Shown piece after piece: positions 37,901-45,191 of a stretch of DNA of 64,000 nt; the stretch's first letter is position 1; each line of letters opens with the position of its first letter. The position numbers and the translations under genes were made by a program. Origin of the DNA: Pseudorhodoplanes sinuspersici (GTDB lineage: Bacteria; Pseudomonadota; Alphaproteobacteria; Rhizobiales; Xanthobacteraceae); NCBI RefSeq assembly GCF_002119765.1, contig NZ_CP021112.1:5388501-5452500 (forward strand), written 5' to 3'. The notes beneath the pieces are model-generated. The model had not been told where the DNA came from. It saw only the letters and a program-made list of their open reading frames with translations, and did not search any database.

Positions 37901-38156
37901 GGTTGCCCGACTGAATCGTACCGAAATTGTCGATGGTGACGCCCGGCGCCGCCGAGGGCCCGGCCCAGCTGATAGCCGTCGACGTGACCGACAGAACCGC
38001 CCCCGCCTCGACAAGGCCGGTCTCGGTCCCGGTGATCGATTTGGCGGTATTGTCGGTCGTTCCTGAAACGACCGTGAAATCCGCGGCAAGAACTGGCAAT
38101 GAACCGGACGAAGAAACAAGACACGCAACAAGCGCAATGCGGCTGACGCCGCACAT
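34911..38156 (-). CDS. Autotransporter (type V secretion), large passenger with beta-barrel
   Basis: 1081 residues from ATG 38156, chosen for its GGGGA site and clean signal peptide; an ATG at 38168 adds four. The passenger (about 25-780) has many NYGTI- and NAGTI-type repeats with alternating polar residues (for example NNGRI, NYGTI, NSGLI). These are expected to form a right-handed beta-helix. The last 270 residues form the barrel translocator with the terminal aromatic RYVF. It should be surface-exposed and possibly adhesive. No protease or lipase triad is visible in the passenger. Upstream sits a putative Pho box (38236-38264), suggesting induction by phosphate limitation. Confidence 0.92.
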   Translation of the reverse strand: MCGVSRIALVACLVSSSGSLPVLAADFTVVSGTTDNTAKSITGTETGLVEAGAVLSVTSTAISWAGPSAAPGVTIDNFGTIQSGNRALDTANSNTPRNLTLNNHAGALITSFDDVFRLNASIGNGAVTINNDGRLSSDTGQVFDFASNTSATGRVEINNNAGGVIQALGNDAIRTGLGTVEINNSGLIDATASASRAINLNTGNLDNVVSFQVFNKAGGVIQSLDDAIRITGSSGLATTAGTFLLDNAGTIQTLGVGSGQALDWRDLNSASATVHIINRATGLITAADNDAVRPGQNAVIENAGRIIAYGQTLSSSAGGVRFSGDAIDFGVNSGTIYNYAGGLISGAKSGTSSDVGGDITVYNYAGATIIGRNGAGVGSGSNATVVNYGTITGAIDNISTRSDGDGIDIDFEGHITNYGLIQGTGARGGDAGNRRNNSEGIAFGGGTVLNYGTISGAGAGIVANNDSNPDNSRSGVAATTLTNYASGLIVGQSSYAIRFENKTGTAIDNDTIVNYGTIIGNGSIPNPNDTVYLMDGVTVDTASAGTLNGVTYTGTGSTRFIRGDGSAIQMGEGQDVLTNHGTIIGNTGRAINLEGGNDTLNIMAGSKIVGLVDGGEATDTLNYNKVGLTEKKRAALQAGQTVNIAGTLYTSFETVNGAARSFASFANTQAGQQVGNIIDNGSTKHGASYETVALLDRVATSSDIGAALNQLSPTAYQAFGRIAIDTAFQTTHLLNQRLDSVRRDGLGFTATGLDVVTAMFDRDNGGIAQAFASAGPNSSAHAAFASLNRKGDDTPAILKAPERRFAGDNEWGLFISGNALFARQGATQNSPSSKYTTAVVTAGIDRLVAPDLIVGFLAGFGRTNADLDLLGSTSKITSVMLGAYGTYFRDSGFLNAAFVYGHNSYDSTRIAVGTPNVSSNTGNQFAAQASVGTDLRWGALVVTPEAGLQYTAVQVGAFTETGAAALSIGKEDVDSLRSSLGVRLRQDWRGGWGAFQPELRAAWQHEFLDDQQKISASFADAALPGSFETVTAGIGRDFGIVGAGFSASIGQQSSVSFNYDYKFGGDDFHAHLIAGRFRYVF

Positions 38157-38235
38157 CAAATTCCCCATAACGCTAACGACGCCCCAATCAGTTTGTTTAG
38201 TGCCCCTGTACGCGGCAGACCGATAGGAACGCCGG

Positions 38236-38264
38236 ATGACACGGAAATGACACCAAGATGACAC
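38236..38264 (-). promoter_or_regulatory. Putative Pho box (three phased PhoB half-sites)
   Basis: On the minus strand GTGTCAT occurs three times at exactly 11-bp intervals (plus-strand ATGACAC at 38236, 38247 and 38258). The PhoB consensus is tandem CTGTCAT-N4 units of 11 bp, so TGTCAT is fully conserved in all three. The orientation matches the autotransporter, whose start codon is 80 bases downstream of the last unit. This predicts phosphate-starvation control. Confidence 0.7.
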
Positions 38265-38342
38265 AAGGCCGGGGCGCCTTCGGCCCAGGCGGGATTGGCG
38301 CAAGCTGCTGCCGTTTGGCACGACTTTTGTTTGCCGCCCGGT

Positions 38343-38371
38343 TTGACACATTCCCGTTTTGCCCATAGAAG
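38343..38371 (+). promoter_or_regulatory. Sigma-70-type promoter of rpsD
   Basis: TTGACA (38343-38348), 17-base spacer, TAGAAG (38366-38371). The -35 box is perfect and the -10 box matches at four of six. The expected start near 38378 gives a leader of about 150 bases before rpsD, compatible with autogenous control by S4, though no specific structure was identified. Confidence 0.55.
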
Positions 38372-38528
38372 ACGGCCGTCCGGCGGGCCCCTGCGGCCCG
38401 CTTGGCGTTTCGCGACCCGTGGTTCCGGCCATCCGCTTTGGCCAAGGATCCTGTCAGTACCGGGACTATTCCCCGATACAGAGGAGGGCGCGTTTCCTCA
38501 CACTTTCGGTCAATTTCAAGAGGACGCG

Positions 38529-39146
38529 ATGACCAAGCGCAGTGAAGCAAAGTACAAACTCGACCGCCGCATGGGCGAAAACGTCTGGGGCCGGCCCAAG
38601 AGCCCGGTCAACCGGCGTGAATATGGCCCCGGCCAGCACGGCCAGCGCCGCAAGGGCAAGCTGTCCGATTACGGCGTTCAGCTCCGCGCCAAGCAGAAGC
38701 TGAAGGGCTATTACGGCGATATCTCCGAAAAGCAGTTCCGCGCGATCTATACCGAAGCGATCCGGCTGCGCGGCGACTCGGGCGCCAACCTGATCGGCCT
38801 CCTGGAGCGCCGTCTCGACGCGGTCGTGTACCGCGCCAAGTTCGTGCCGACGATCTTCGCCGCCCGCCAGTTCGTGAACCACGGCCATATCAAGGTAAAC
38901 GGCCGCCGCGTGAACATCCCGAGCTATCAGGTCAAGGTCGGCGATGTGATCGAGGTGAAGGACAAGTCGAAGGAAATGGCGCTGGTGCTCGAAGCCGTGT
39001 CGCTCGGCGAGCGCGATGTGCCCGAATATATCGAAGCCGATCACGGCAAGAAGACCGCAAAATTCCTGCGCGTTCCGACCCTGACCGACGTCCCCTACCC
39101 GGTGCAGATGGAACCGAACCTCGTGGTCGAATTCTATTCGCGCTGA
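38529..39146 (+). CDS. rpsD: 30S ribosomal protein S4
   Basis: 205 residues, matching the usual length. Initiates assembly of the 30S 5' domain by binding 16S rRNA. It has the N-terminal [16 protein letters not shown] and the S4 domain ([29 protein letters not shown] with conserved [10 protein letters not shown]). The long leader, a strong promoter and a terminator just downstream make it a single-gene unit. In many bacteria S4 lies in the alpha operon; here it stands alone, as it does in other Rhizobiales as I recall. Confidence 0.98.
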   Translation: MTKRSEAKYKLDRRMGENVWGRPKSPVNRREYGPGQHGQRRKGKLSDYGVQLRAKQKLKGYYGDISEKQFRAIYTEAIRLRGDSGANLIGLLERRLDAVVYRAKFVPTIFAARQFVNHGHIKVNGRRVNIPSYQVKVGDVIEVKDKSKEMALVLEAVSLGERDVPEYIEADHGKKTAKFLRVPTLTDVPYPVQMEPNLVVEFYSR

Positions 39147-39170
39147 TCTGGCGCAACATCTTGCGAATAC

Positions 39171-39201
39171 AAAAGGCCGCTCTCACGAGCGGCCTTTTTG
39201 C
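39171..39201 (+). terminator. Rho-independent terminator of rpsD
   Basis: Arms AAAAGGCCGCTC and GAGCGGCCTTTTT around a TCAC loop, followed by further T. It starts 24 bases after the stop codon. Confidence 0.92.
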
Positions 39202-39392
39202 TTTTTCCCCGTCCTGCTTTGCGCACTTGCCACACAGGGCTGGTTCGTTCACTCGAGCTGGCCCGTACGTTCGGTTAAGGTTACACGACGGGTAAGAACT
39301 CTTCGGGAGTTCTAATTAAGATTCGAGTATCGAAACACCGTTAACGTTCGCCCTTCCCGGGCCAATGAGCTGGCTCGTCATCCAGGCGAACC

Positions 39393-41819
39393 ATGCTGAC
39401 CGTGTACAACTGCATCGTGAACGAGCACGACCTGCGGCTCGTTGTTCTTGCCGGTGCCATCTGCGCGCTCGCATCTTTCACCGCCATCACCTTGCTGCAT
39501 CATGTCTGCAAATCGACCGGCCATCTGCGGTTTCTGTGGCTCACCGTGGCGGCGACCGCGACCGGTTTCGGCATCTGGGCAACGCATTTCATCGCCATGC
39601 TGGCTTTCTCGCCGGGCATTCCGAGCGGCTACAATGTCGGACTGACGGCGCTTTCACTCGTCGCGGCCATCATCCTCACCGGCGTCGGCTTGGCTGTTGC
39701 GACTTCAAAGGCCTTGCCCGGCACTGCCTGGCTTGGCGGCGCCATCGTCGGCGGTGGCATTGCCGTCATGCACTATACCGGCATGGCTGCGTTCGAAATT
39801 GCCGGATGGATCATCTGGAATCCGGTTCTTGTGGCCGTCTCCATTGCGCTGGGCACCCTGCTTGGCGCTGCGGCTCTCGCGGTCGGACTGCACGGCGATA
39901 CGATCAAATATCGAATTTTCGGCGCGCTGCTGCTGACCGTGGCGATCTGTAGTCATCATTTCACCGCCATGGGCGCAGCCGCGATTGTGCCCGACCCCTC
40001 CATTCATGTTTCAGAATGGGCGTTGCCGCCAAGCTGGCTTGCGATCGCCGTTGCTCTGGCCAGCTTCGCCATCATCCTGCTGGCTCTGGCGGGACTTGCG
40101 CTCGACATCCGCGACCGCCGCCGCACAGAAGTCGAGGCCGATCGCATGCGTGGCCTCGCCAATGCCGCGGTGGAAGGACTTCTCGTTTGCGACGGCGATC
40201 GCATCATGACCGTCAACAATAGCTTCGCCGCCCTGGCCGGGACGAGCGCCGACAAAATGGCCGGAGCAAAACTTGAATCCTGTTTCCCCGATGAGGCGAC
40301 CCGGTTCAAATTGCTCGGCCGGTCGAACCAGCCGATCGAAGCCGAACTGCGCCACAGTGACGGTTCTGCTGTGCCGGTCGAACTTATTCTGCGGCCGGTC
40401 GATTTCGCCGGCAAACCGCATCAGGCCATCGCCGTGCGTGATCTGCGCGCGCGCAAGAAGGCCGAACAGCACATTCGCTTTCTGGCGCATCACGATGCGC
40501 TCAGCGGTCTACCCAATCGCTCAAGTTTCAACAAGAAGCTCGATCAGGAGATCGAATCGGCGCTCGCCAACAAGCATCCGCTCGCCGTGCTGTGTCTCGA
40601 TCTCGATCGCTTCAAAGAGGTCAACGATCTGTTCGGACACGCGGCCGGCGACGCCTTGCTGCAAGCCGTCGCGAAATCCGTGAGTGGCATCCTGGCGCCC
40701 AACCAGATGATGGCCCGGCTCGGCGGCGACGAATTCGCAATCGTCCTGCCGGAGCTCGCCAATCCTGGTGTTGCCGGGCGGATCGCGGAGAATATTCTGG
40801 AGGTTCTGCGCAAGCAGAACGAGACGTCGGCGACGGCCACGCTGGTTTCGACCAGCATTGGCATCGCGATCTGTCCGAGCGACGGGACAGACCGCGAGGC
40901 TCTGCTGAGCCATGCGGACACGGCGCTCTATCGCGCAAAGATGGAGGGGCGTGGCACCTATCGCTTTTTTGAAGCGACGATGGGCGCTGAGGTGCGCGAT
41001 CGCCGGCTCATCGAGCACGATTTGCGGCATGCAATTTCGCGCCGCGAGCTGAGTCTCGTCTACCAGCCGCAACAGGACATCAAGACCGGCAAAACCACGG
41101 GCTTCGAAGCCTTGCTTCGCTGGCAACACGCGACGCGCGGCGCGATATCGCCAAATGTGTTCATTCCGATTGCCGAGGAAAGCGGCGCGATCCTGCAGAT
41201 CGGCGAATGGGTCTTGCAGACAGCGTGCCGTGAAGCGGTCAGCTGGAATTCGGACCTCGCCGTTGCCGTGAATGTCTCCGCTGTCCAGCTTCACACCGCG
41301 AATTTCGCATCGCTGCTGCACGAAATCCTGTTCCAGACCGGCATGCCCGCACAACGGCTTGAACTTGAAATCACCGAAACCGCGCTTGTGCGCGACTTCG
41401 ATCGCGCACTCGCAACGTTGCGTCAGCTAAAGGCGTTGGGGGTCCGGATCGCGATGGACGATTTCGGTACCGGCTATTCGTCGCTGTCCAATTTGCGCGC
41501 ATTCCCGTTCGACAAAATCAAGATCGACGGCACTTTCATCAAGTCCGTCGACGTGAACGAACAGGCCGCCACGATCGTCCGGGCGGTGCTGGGTCTTGGC
41601 CGGGGTCTCGGCTTGCCGGTTCTGGCGGAGGGCGTCGAGACAGCCAGCGAACTGGATTTCCTGTCCGCTGAATCGTGTGACGAAGTGCAAGGCTATCTGC
41701 TCGGCGTCCCGGCCGATATCGGGCAATTCCGGCATCTGACGCACGAAACCGCGGCCGGAGCGGTCCCCGTCATTGCCCGAACGCCCGCGCAGCCGAAGCT
41801 GCGCGTCGTCTCTGGCTAA
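39393..41819 (+). CDS. MHYT-PAS-GGDEF-EAL c-di-GMP signalling protein
   Basis: 808 residues. Seven membrane helices (about 14-240) contain three MHYT-type motifs: ATHFIAML (63), MHYTGMAAF (126) and SHHFTAMGA (187). These may bind a metal and sense a gas. A PAS-like segment (255-350) links to GGDEF, whose active site reads GGDEF (444-448). The usual RxxD inhibitory site five residues before it is replaced by APNQ (435-438), so feedback inhibition by c-di-GMP should be absent. EAL is intact (572-574, with the metal-binding DDFGTGYSSLSNL). Both synthesis and breakdown activities are possible. Alone in its transcript. Confidence 0.95.
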   Translation: MLTVYNCIVNEHDLRLVVLAGAICALASFTAITLLHHVCKSTGHLRFLWLTVAATATGFGIWATHFIAMLAFSPGIPSGYNVGLTALSLVAAIILTGVGLAVATSKALPGTAWLGGAIVGGGIAVMHYTGMAAFEIAGWIIWNPVLVAVSIALGTLLGAAALAVGLHGDTIKYRIFGALLLTVAICSHHFTAMGAAAIVPDPSIHVSEWALPPSWLAIAVALASFAIILLALAGLALDIRDRRRTEVEADRMRGLANAAVEGLLVCDGDRIMTVNNSFAALAGTSADKMAGAKLESCFPDEATRFKLLGRSNQPIEAELRHSDGSAVPVELILRPVDFAGKPHQAIAVRDLRARKKAEQHIRFLAHHDALSGLPNRSSFNKKLDQEIESALANKHPLAVLCLDLDRFKEVNDLFGHAAGDALLQAVAKSVSGILAPNQMMARLGGDEFAIVLPELANPGVAGRIAENILEVLRKQNETSATATLVSTSIGIAICPSDGTDREALLSHADTALYRAKMEGRGTYRFFEATMGAEVRDRRLIEHDLRHAISRRELSLVYQPQQDIKTGKTTGFEALLRWQHATRGAISPNVFIPIAEESGAILQIGEWVLQTACREAVSWNSDLAVAVNVSAVQLHTANFASLLHEILFQTGMPAQRLELEITETALVRDFDRALATLRQLKALGVRIAMDDFGTGYSSLSNLRAFPFDKIKIDGTFIKSVDVNEQAATIVRAVLGLGRGLGLPVLAEGVETASELDFLSAESCDEVQGYLLGVPADIGQFRHLTHETAAGAVPVIARTPAQPKLRVVSG

Positions 41820-41831
41820 CGGCCCAAGAGC

Positions 41832-42170
41832 CTAGGCCAGCGCCTTGCCCTGTACGGCGAGGCCCTTTTCCAGCATCAGGCTCTGCAATTCGCCGGCCTG
41901 GAACATCTCGCGGATGATGTCGCAACCGCCGACGAACTCGCCCTTCACGTAGAGCTGGGGAATGGTCGGCCACTGCGAATAGGTCTTGATGCCCTCGCGC
42001 AGATCGCCCGATTCCAGCACGTTGATGCCCTTATAGGGGACCTGGAGGTAATCCAGGATCTGGACGACCTGGCCGGAAAAGCCGCATTGCGGAAATTGCG
42101 GGGTGCCCTTCATGAAGAGCACGACGTCATTGCCCTTCACCTCATTATCGATGAACTGGTTGATGCTCAT
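41832..42170 (-). CDS. grxD: Monothiol glutaredoxin (CGFS type, Grx4/GrxD)
   Basis: 112 residues from ATG 42170; the frame is open to 42281 without support. The active site is CGFS at residues 29-32, flanked by PQFPQ and the WPTIPQLYV segment with the cis-proline. Such proteins carry 2Fe-2S clusters with glutathione and with BolA, and pass them to target proteins. bolA lies 0.75 kb away on the same strand. A secreted RidA gene is inserted between them. Cytoplasmic. Confidence 0.96.
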   Translation of the reverse strand: MSINQFIDNEVKGNDVVLFMKGTPQFPQCGFSGQVVQILDYLQVPYKGINVLESGDLREGIKTYSQWPTIPQLYVKGEFVGGCDIIREMFQAGELQSLMLEKGLAVQGKALA

Positions 42171-42303
42171 TAGAATTCGATCCTGGTGATATCTGGCCGT
42201 CTGCAGCCTGTTCCTGATCGGGAATATAGGTAGCCCGGCCGCGGTGCAACACCGGGGCTCCCCGCCACTCTGCCCCGCCAATCACTTCTTTTGCGGAATT
42301 CCG

Positions 42304-42771
42304 TCACTTTTTCACAGGGGCGTAGAAGGTCCCCTCCACCTCCACGATGTCGTCCTGGTTGAGCCGGTCGACCTCGATGATGGTCCGCGGCGGGTATGGC
42401 CCCTGTCCCCACAGATCGGCCTGAACCTTGTTCACGATCGGACGGAACCGGTACATATCGGTGACATAGACGACGAGCCGGACCGCATCGCGAAGGCTCG
42501 CACCCTCGCTCTTGGCGATCAATTCCATATTGACGAAGGCTTGCTTCACCCGCGCTTCGTCGCCGGCAACGAGATTATTGGTGGCCGGATCGATGCCGCG
42601 CATCCCGGCGATGAAGACGAAATCACCCGCACGGGTGCCGAGGTTCCAGGTGCCGGTCGGTTTGATCGCACCTTCGGGCGCTAATGTCTTGACGCCGTTC
42701 GGCGAGAGCTGCGCACTAGCCATTGGCGCTGCAATGAAAAGAAAGGCCAACGCGATCCATAGCGACTTCAT
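42304..42771 (-). CDS. RidA/YjgF-family protein with signal peptide
   Basis: 155 residues. Residues 1-20 form a clear signal peptide (cleaved after PMASA). The rest is a RidA-type trimeric fold. Typical RidA proteins deaminate reactive enamines using a conserved arginine; in this one RLVVYVTDM and PPRTIIEV resemble the family core, and the arginine of PPRT is present. Export is unusual, as the best-known members are cytoplasmic. Lies between bolA and grxD. Confidence 0.85.
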   Translation of the reverse strand: MKSLWIALAFLFIAAPMASAQLSPNGVKTLAPEGAIKPTGTWNLGTRAGDFVFIAGMRGIDPATNNLVAGDEARVKQAFVNMELIAKSEGASLRDAVRLVVYVTDMYRFRPIVNKVQADLWGQGPYPPRTIIEVDRLNQDDIVEVEGTFYAPVKK

Positions 42772-42814
42772 GTCCCTGGTCCTGTTGTGGGGAAACGCCG
42801 GCCTGACAATGCTA

Positions 42815-42863
42815 GAGCATGATGCCGAAAAGTGCGAAGCAGTTTTCGGATAACATCATGCTC
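42815..42863. repeat. Palindromic intergenic repeat of rhizobial REP type
   Basis: Outer arms GAGCATGATG (42815-42824) and CATCATGCTC (42854-42863), inner arms CCGAAAA (42825-42831) and TTTTCGG (42843-42849). This sequence type (GAGCATGATNCCGAAAA and its complement) is very common between genes in Rhizobiales. It sits upstream of ridA, after bolA. Confidence 0.82.
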
Positions 42864-42922
42864 CAGCGTGTATAGCCGAACGCCTGCACTCACAACATCA
42901 CAGCTAGATCGGGACTTGAGAT

Positions 42923-43159
42923 TTACCCTTCAGGGACGCCCGTCTGCAGCGCCAGTGCGTGCAGTGCACCACCCATCTGGCCCTGCAAGGCCTTGTAGAC
43001 GAGCTGGTGTTGCTGAACGCGCGACTTGCCGCGGAAGCTTTCCGCGAGCACCGTCGCCGCATAATGGTCCCCGTCCCCGGCAAGGTCGCGGATCGACACC
43101 TGCGCATCGGGGATGTTGGTCTTGATCAGCCGCTCGATCTCGGCGGCGTCCATCGGCAT
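42923..43159 (-). CDS. bolA: BolA-family protein
   Basis: 78 residues from ATG 43159, with GAGGA seven bases upstream. Small alpha-beta fold with the conserved FRGKSRVQQHQLVYKAL helix and histidine-rich turn (DGDHYAATV). BolA proteins partner with monothiol glutaredoxins in iron-sulfur sensing and delivery. grxD is close on the same strand, in agreement. In many rhizobia bolA directly follows purL; here about 2.8 kb of plus-strand genes separates them. Confidence 0.93.
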   Translation of the reverse strand: MPMDAAEIERLIKTNIPDAQVSIRDLAGDGDHYAATVLAESFRGKSRVQQHQLVYKALQGQMGGALHALALQTGVPEG

Positions 43160-43294
43160 GGTCAACTCCTCACATCGGTATCGCAGCCCGGCCTCTGCCG
43201 GACCACAAGATCGCTTGCATTAGAAATATGGTGATTTCCCGTGCCTGACAAATGTGTTCACCGCAAACTGCTGACGCGGGAGCTCCGAACGATT

Positions 43295-44059
43295 ATGCTT
43301 CCACAACCTTGGAAAAAGACAGGGCGGGGAAGCGTGGTTTTTGACATCGGATCGCAGGGCCGGCTCATCGGCCGAGCCATCGGTTTCGCGACACTGGTGA
43401 TGCTGGTGCTGAGCACCGGCCCTGCCCTGGCACAGAATATCTTTGACCTTTTCAAACCCCCGCCGCCGCCCCCGCCGCAGCAACAGATGCCGCCACCGCA
43501 ACAGCGGTCGCAGCCGGCGCCGCGGCCACAGAAGTCCTCGCCACCGCGTGTTCAGAAATCTCAGCCTGCACCCGCCGTGAGTACATCGCCGAATGCACCG
43601 TTCGGCGAAGTCCGATCGGCCTGCGGGGCAGAAATCAGGTCGACCTGTGCCGGCGTGGTCCCGGGCAGCGCGGATTCGGTACAATGCCTGAAGCGCAACT
43701 TCGCGGTTCACTCGCCGGCCTGTCAGGCGGCCCTCACCCGCGCGGGCAACCCGGCCGTCCAGCCGGTCGCGGCTCCGGCAAAAATCACCGCGCCCGCCGG
43801 CACCGCCGAAGAGCCGCGGCGCGTATCCACCGACCGCGTGGAGCCTGCTTCCGCACCGGCAGAGCCGCTGAAGATGGCACCTGTGACGAAGCTGCGGCCA
43901 ACCCAGGAAGCCCGCTTCGTCAACCGCTATTGTCGGGAGGATCAATCGTTGTTGTGTCAGGGTGTCCCCTATGGACAGGGCCGCGTCCTGACCTGTCTGG
44001 CCGGGCAACAGGCCTCGTTGACCAGCGAATGCAAAAAGGCCCTGGTTTCGCGCCGCTAA
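43295..44059 (+). CDS. Exported cysteine-rich-repeat protein, first of a paralogous pair
   Basis: 254 residues from ATG 43295; an earlier ATG gives 18 more. The hydrophobic segment at 28-47 ends in ALAQ, so it is exported, perhaps after a longer cytoplasmic stretch. A proline/glutamine-rich linker (55-95) follows. Two cysteine-rich repeats have the exact spacing C-x7-C-x12-C-x11-C (Cys110, 118, 131, 143 and Cys213, 221, 234, 246), resembling the Golgi GLG1-type cysteine-rich repeat. Expected to form disulfides in the periplasm. The same pattern recurs at 45192-45893. Function unknown. Confidence 0.8.
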   Translation: MLPQPWKKTGRGSVVFDIGSQGRLIGRAIGFATLVMLVLSTGPALAQNIFDLFKPPPPPPPQQQMPPPQQRSQPAPRPQKSSPPRVQKSQPAPAVSTSPNAPFGEVRSACGAEIRSTCAGVVPGSADSVQCLKRNFAVHSPACQAALTRAGNPAVQPVAAPAKITAPAGTAEEPRRVSTDRVEPASAPAEPLKMAPVTKLRPTQEARFVNRYCREDQSLLCQGVPYGQGRVLTCLAGQQASLTSECKKALVSRR

Positions 44060-44136
44060 CAGCGAGTTGATGTGAAGTTTCTGCCGCCGATGGATAGCGT
44101 GCCTAAAGCGTAGGACACCGGTCAGGGGGGCCCGTC

Positions 44137-45144
44137 ATGCGGATCTTGAAATGGCTGCCGGCAACCCTTGCCGCAGCATGTCTGCTTTGGGCCGGACCGA
44201 CCTTCGCGCAACAGCCTGTGAAGATTCGCGTCGCCTGGATCGCACCGGTCTCCAACTGGGCGTCGCTGCTCTTGGAGAAGAAGGACCTCGCGCGGCACCT
44301 CGGCAAATCCTACGTGCTCGAACCGACGCGCTATGTCGGCACGCCGCAAATGATCACGGCGCTCGCCAACAACGAGCTCGAGATTGCCAGCCTCGCCTAT
44401 TCGACGCTGCCGATCGCCATTCAAAATGCTGGCCTCAGCGATCTGCGGGTCATTGCCGACGAATTGCAGGATGGCGTGCCCGGCTATTATTCGCAGGAAT
44501 ACATGGTCCTGACCGACGGCCCGATCAAAAAGATCGAAGACCTGAAGGGCAAGGTCGTCGGCACGGTGGCGGCCGGTGCGGCCGTTGACGTCGCAATGCG
44601 CACGATGCTGCGGCGGCACGGCCTTGAGGATAAGCGCGACTATGTGATGCTGGAAGCGCCGCTGCCGACCATGCGCGCCATGCTCGCGGAAAAGAAAGCC
44701 GATCTCATCCCGACCGTGCCGCCCTTCGCCTTCGATCCCGAATTGCGGCGCATCGCGCGGCCGCTCTTCGTCAATCGCGATATCGGCGGCGTGACGCAAC
44801 TTCTCATCTGGTGCGCGCGGCAATCCTTCATCGACAAGAACCGCGCGGCGATGGTCGATTTCATGGAAGACACGCTGCGCATCGTGCGCTGGTTTTCCGA
44901 TCCGGCCAATCACAATGAGGTTGCAGCGATTGCCGGGCGCCTGACCAAGCAGCCGCCGGAGCGGTTCGACTGGGCTTTCACCAAGCGCGACTATTACCGC
45001 GATCCCGATATGCGGCCCAATCTCGAAGCGCTGCAGAAGAACGTCGCGCTGATCAAGGAGCTCGGCTTCGTCAAGGCCGATACCGACGTGAAGACGCATT
45101 CCGATGTCAGTCTGATCGATGACGCCGTCAAACGCCTTAAATAG
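44137..45144 (+). CDS. NMT1/SsuA-type ABC transporter substrate-binding protein
   Basis: 335 residues, signal peptide 1-24 (ends TFAQ). Two-lobed periplasmic binding protein fold with YVGTPQMITALANNELEIA, DLKGKVVGTVAAGAA and the typical C-terminal helices. Members bind sulfonates, nitrate, thiamine precursors or similar. No permease or ATPase gene is adjacent, so it is an orphan receptor here, encoded between two paralogous exported cysteine-rich proteins. Substrate unknown. Confidence 0.9.
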   Translation: MRILKWLPATLAAACLLWAGPTFAQQPVKIRVAWIAPVSNWASLLLEKKDLARHLGKSYVLEPTRYVGTPQMITALANNELEIASLAYSTLPIAIQNAGLSDLRVIADELQDGVPGYYSQEYMVLTDGPIKKIEDLKGKVVGTVAAGAAVDVAMRTMLRRHGLEDKRDYVMLEAPLPTMRAMLAEKKADLIPTVPPFAFDPELRRIARPLFVNRDIGGVTQLLIWCARQSFIDKNRAAMVDFMEDTLRIVRWFSDPANHNEVAAIAGRLTKQPPERFDWAFTKRDYYRDPDMRPNLEALQKNVALIKELGFVKADTDVKTHSDVSLIDDAVKRLK

Positions 45145-45191
45145 TTTCAAACCCCAACACATTGCGAAAGCAAGTCATTGAAGGAGAAGCA

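Larger units (their letters stand above)
38157..38528. other. Divergent control region of the autotransporter and rpsD
   Basis: 372 bases. It holds the three ATGACAC repeats (38236-38264) oriented for the autotransporter and a -35/-10 pair (38343-38371) oriented for rpsD. A near-match to a sigma-54 promoter (TGGCACGACTTTTGT at 38316) lacks the invariant -12 C. No gene was found. Confidence 0.7.

Noticed and set aside
38316-38331. Sigma-54-like TGGCACGACTTTTGT upstream of rpsD
   Set aside because: The invariant C at -12 is replaced by T, and rpsD has a better sigma-70 promoter downstream.
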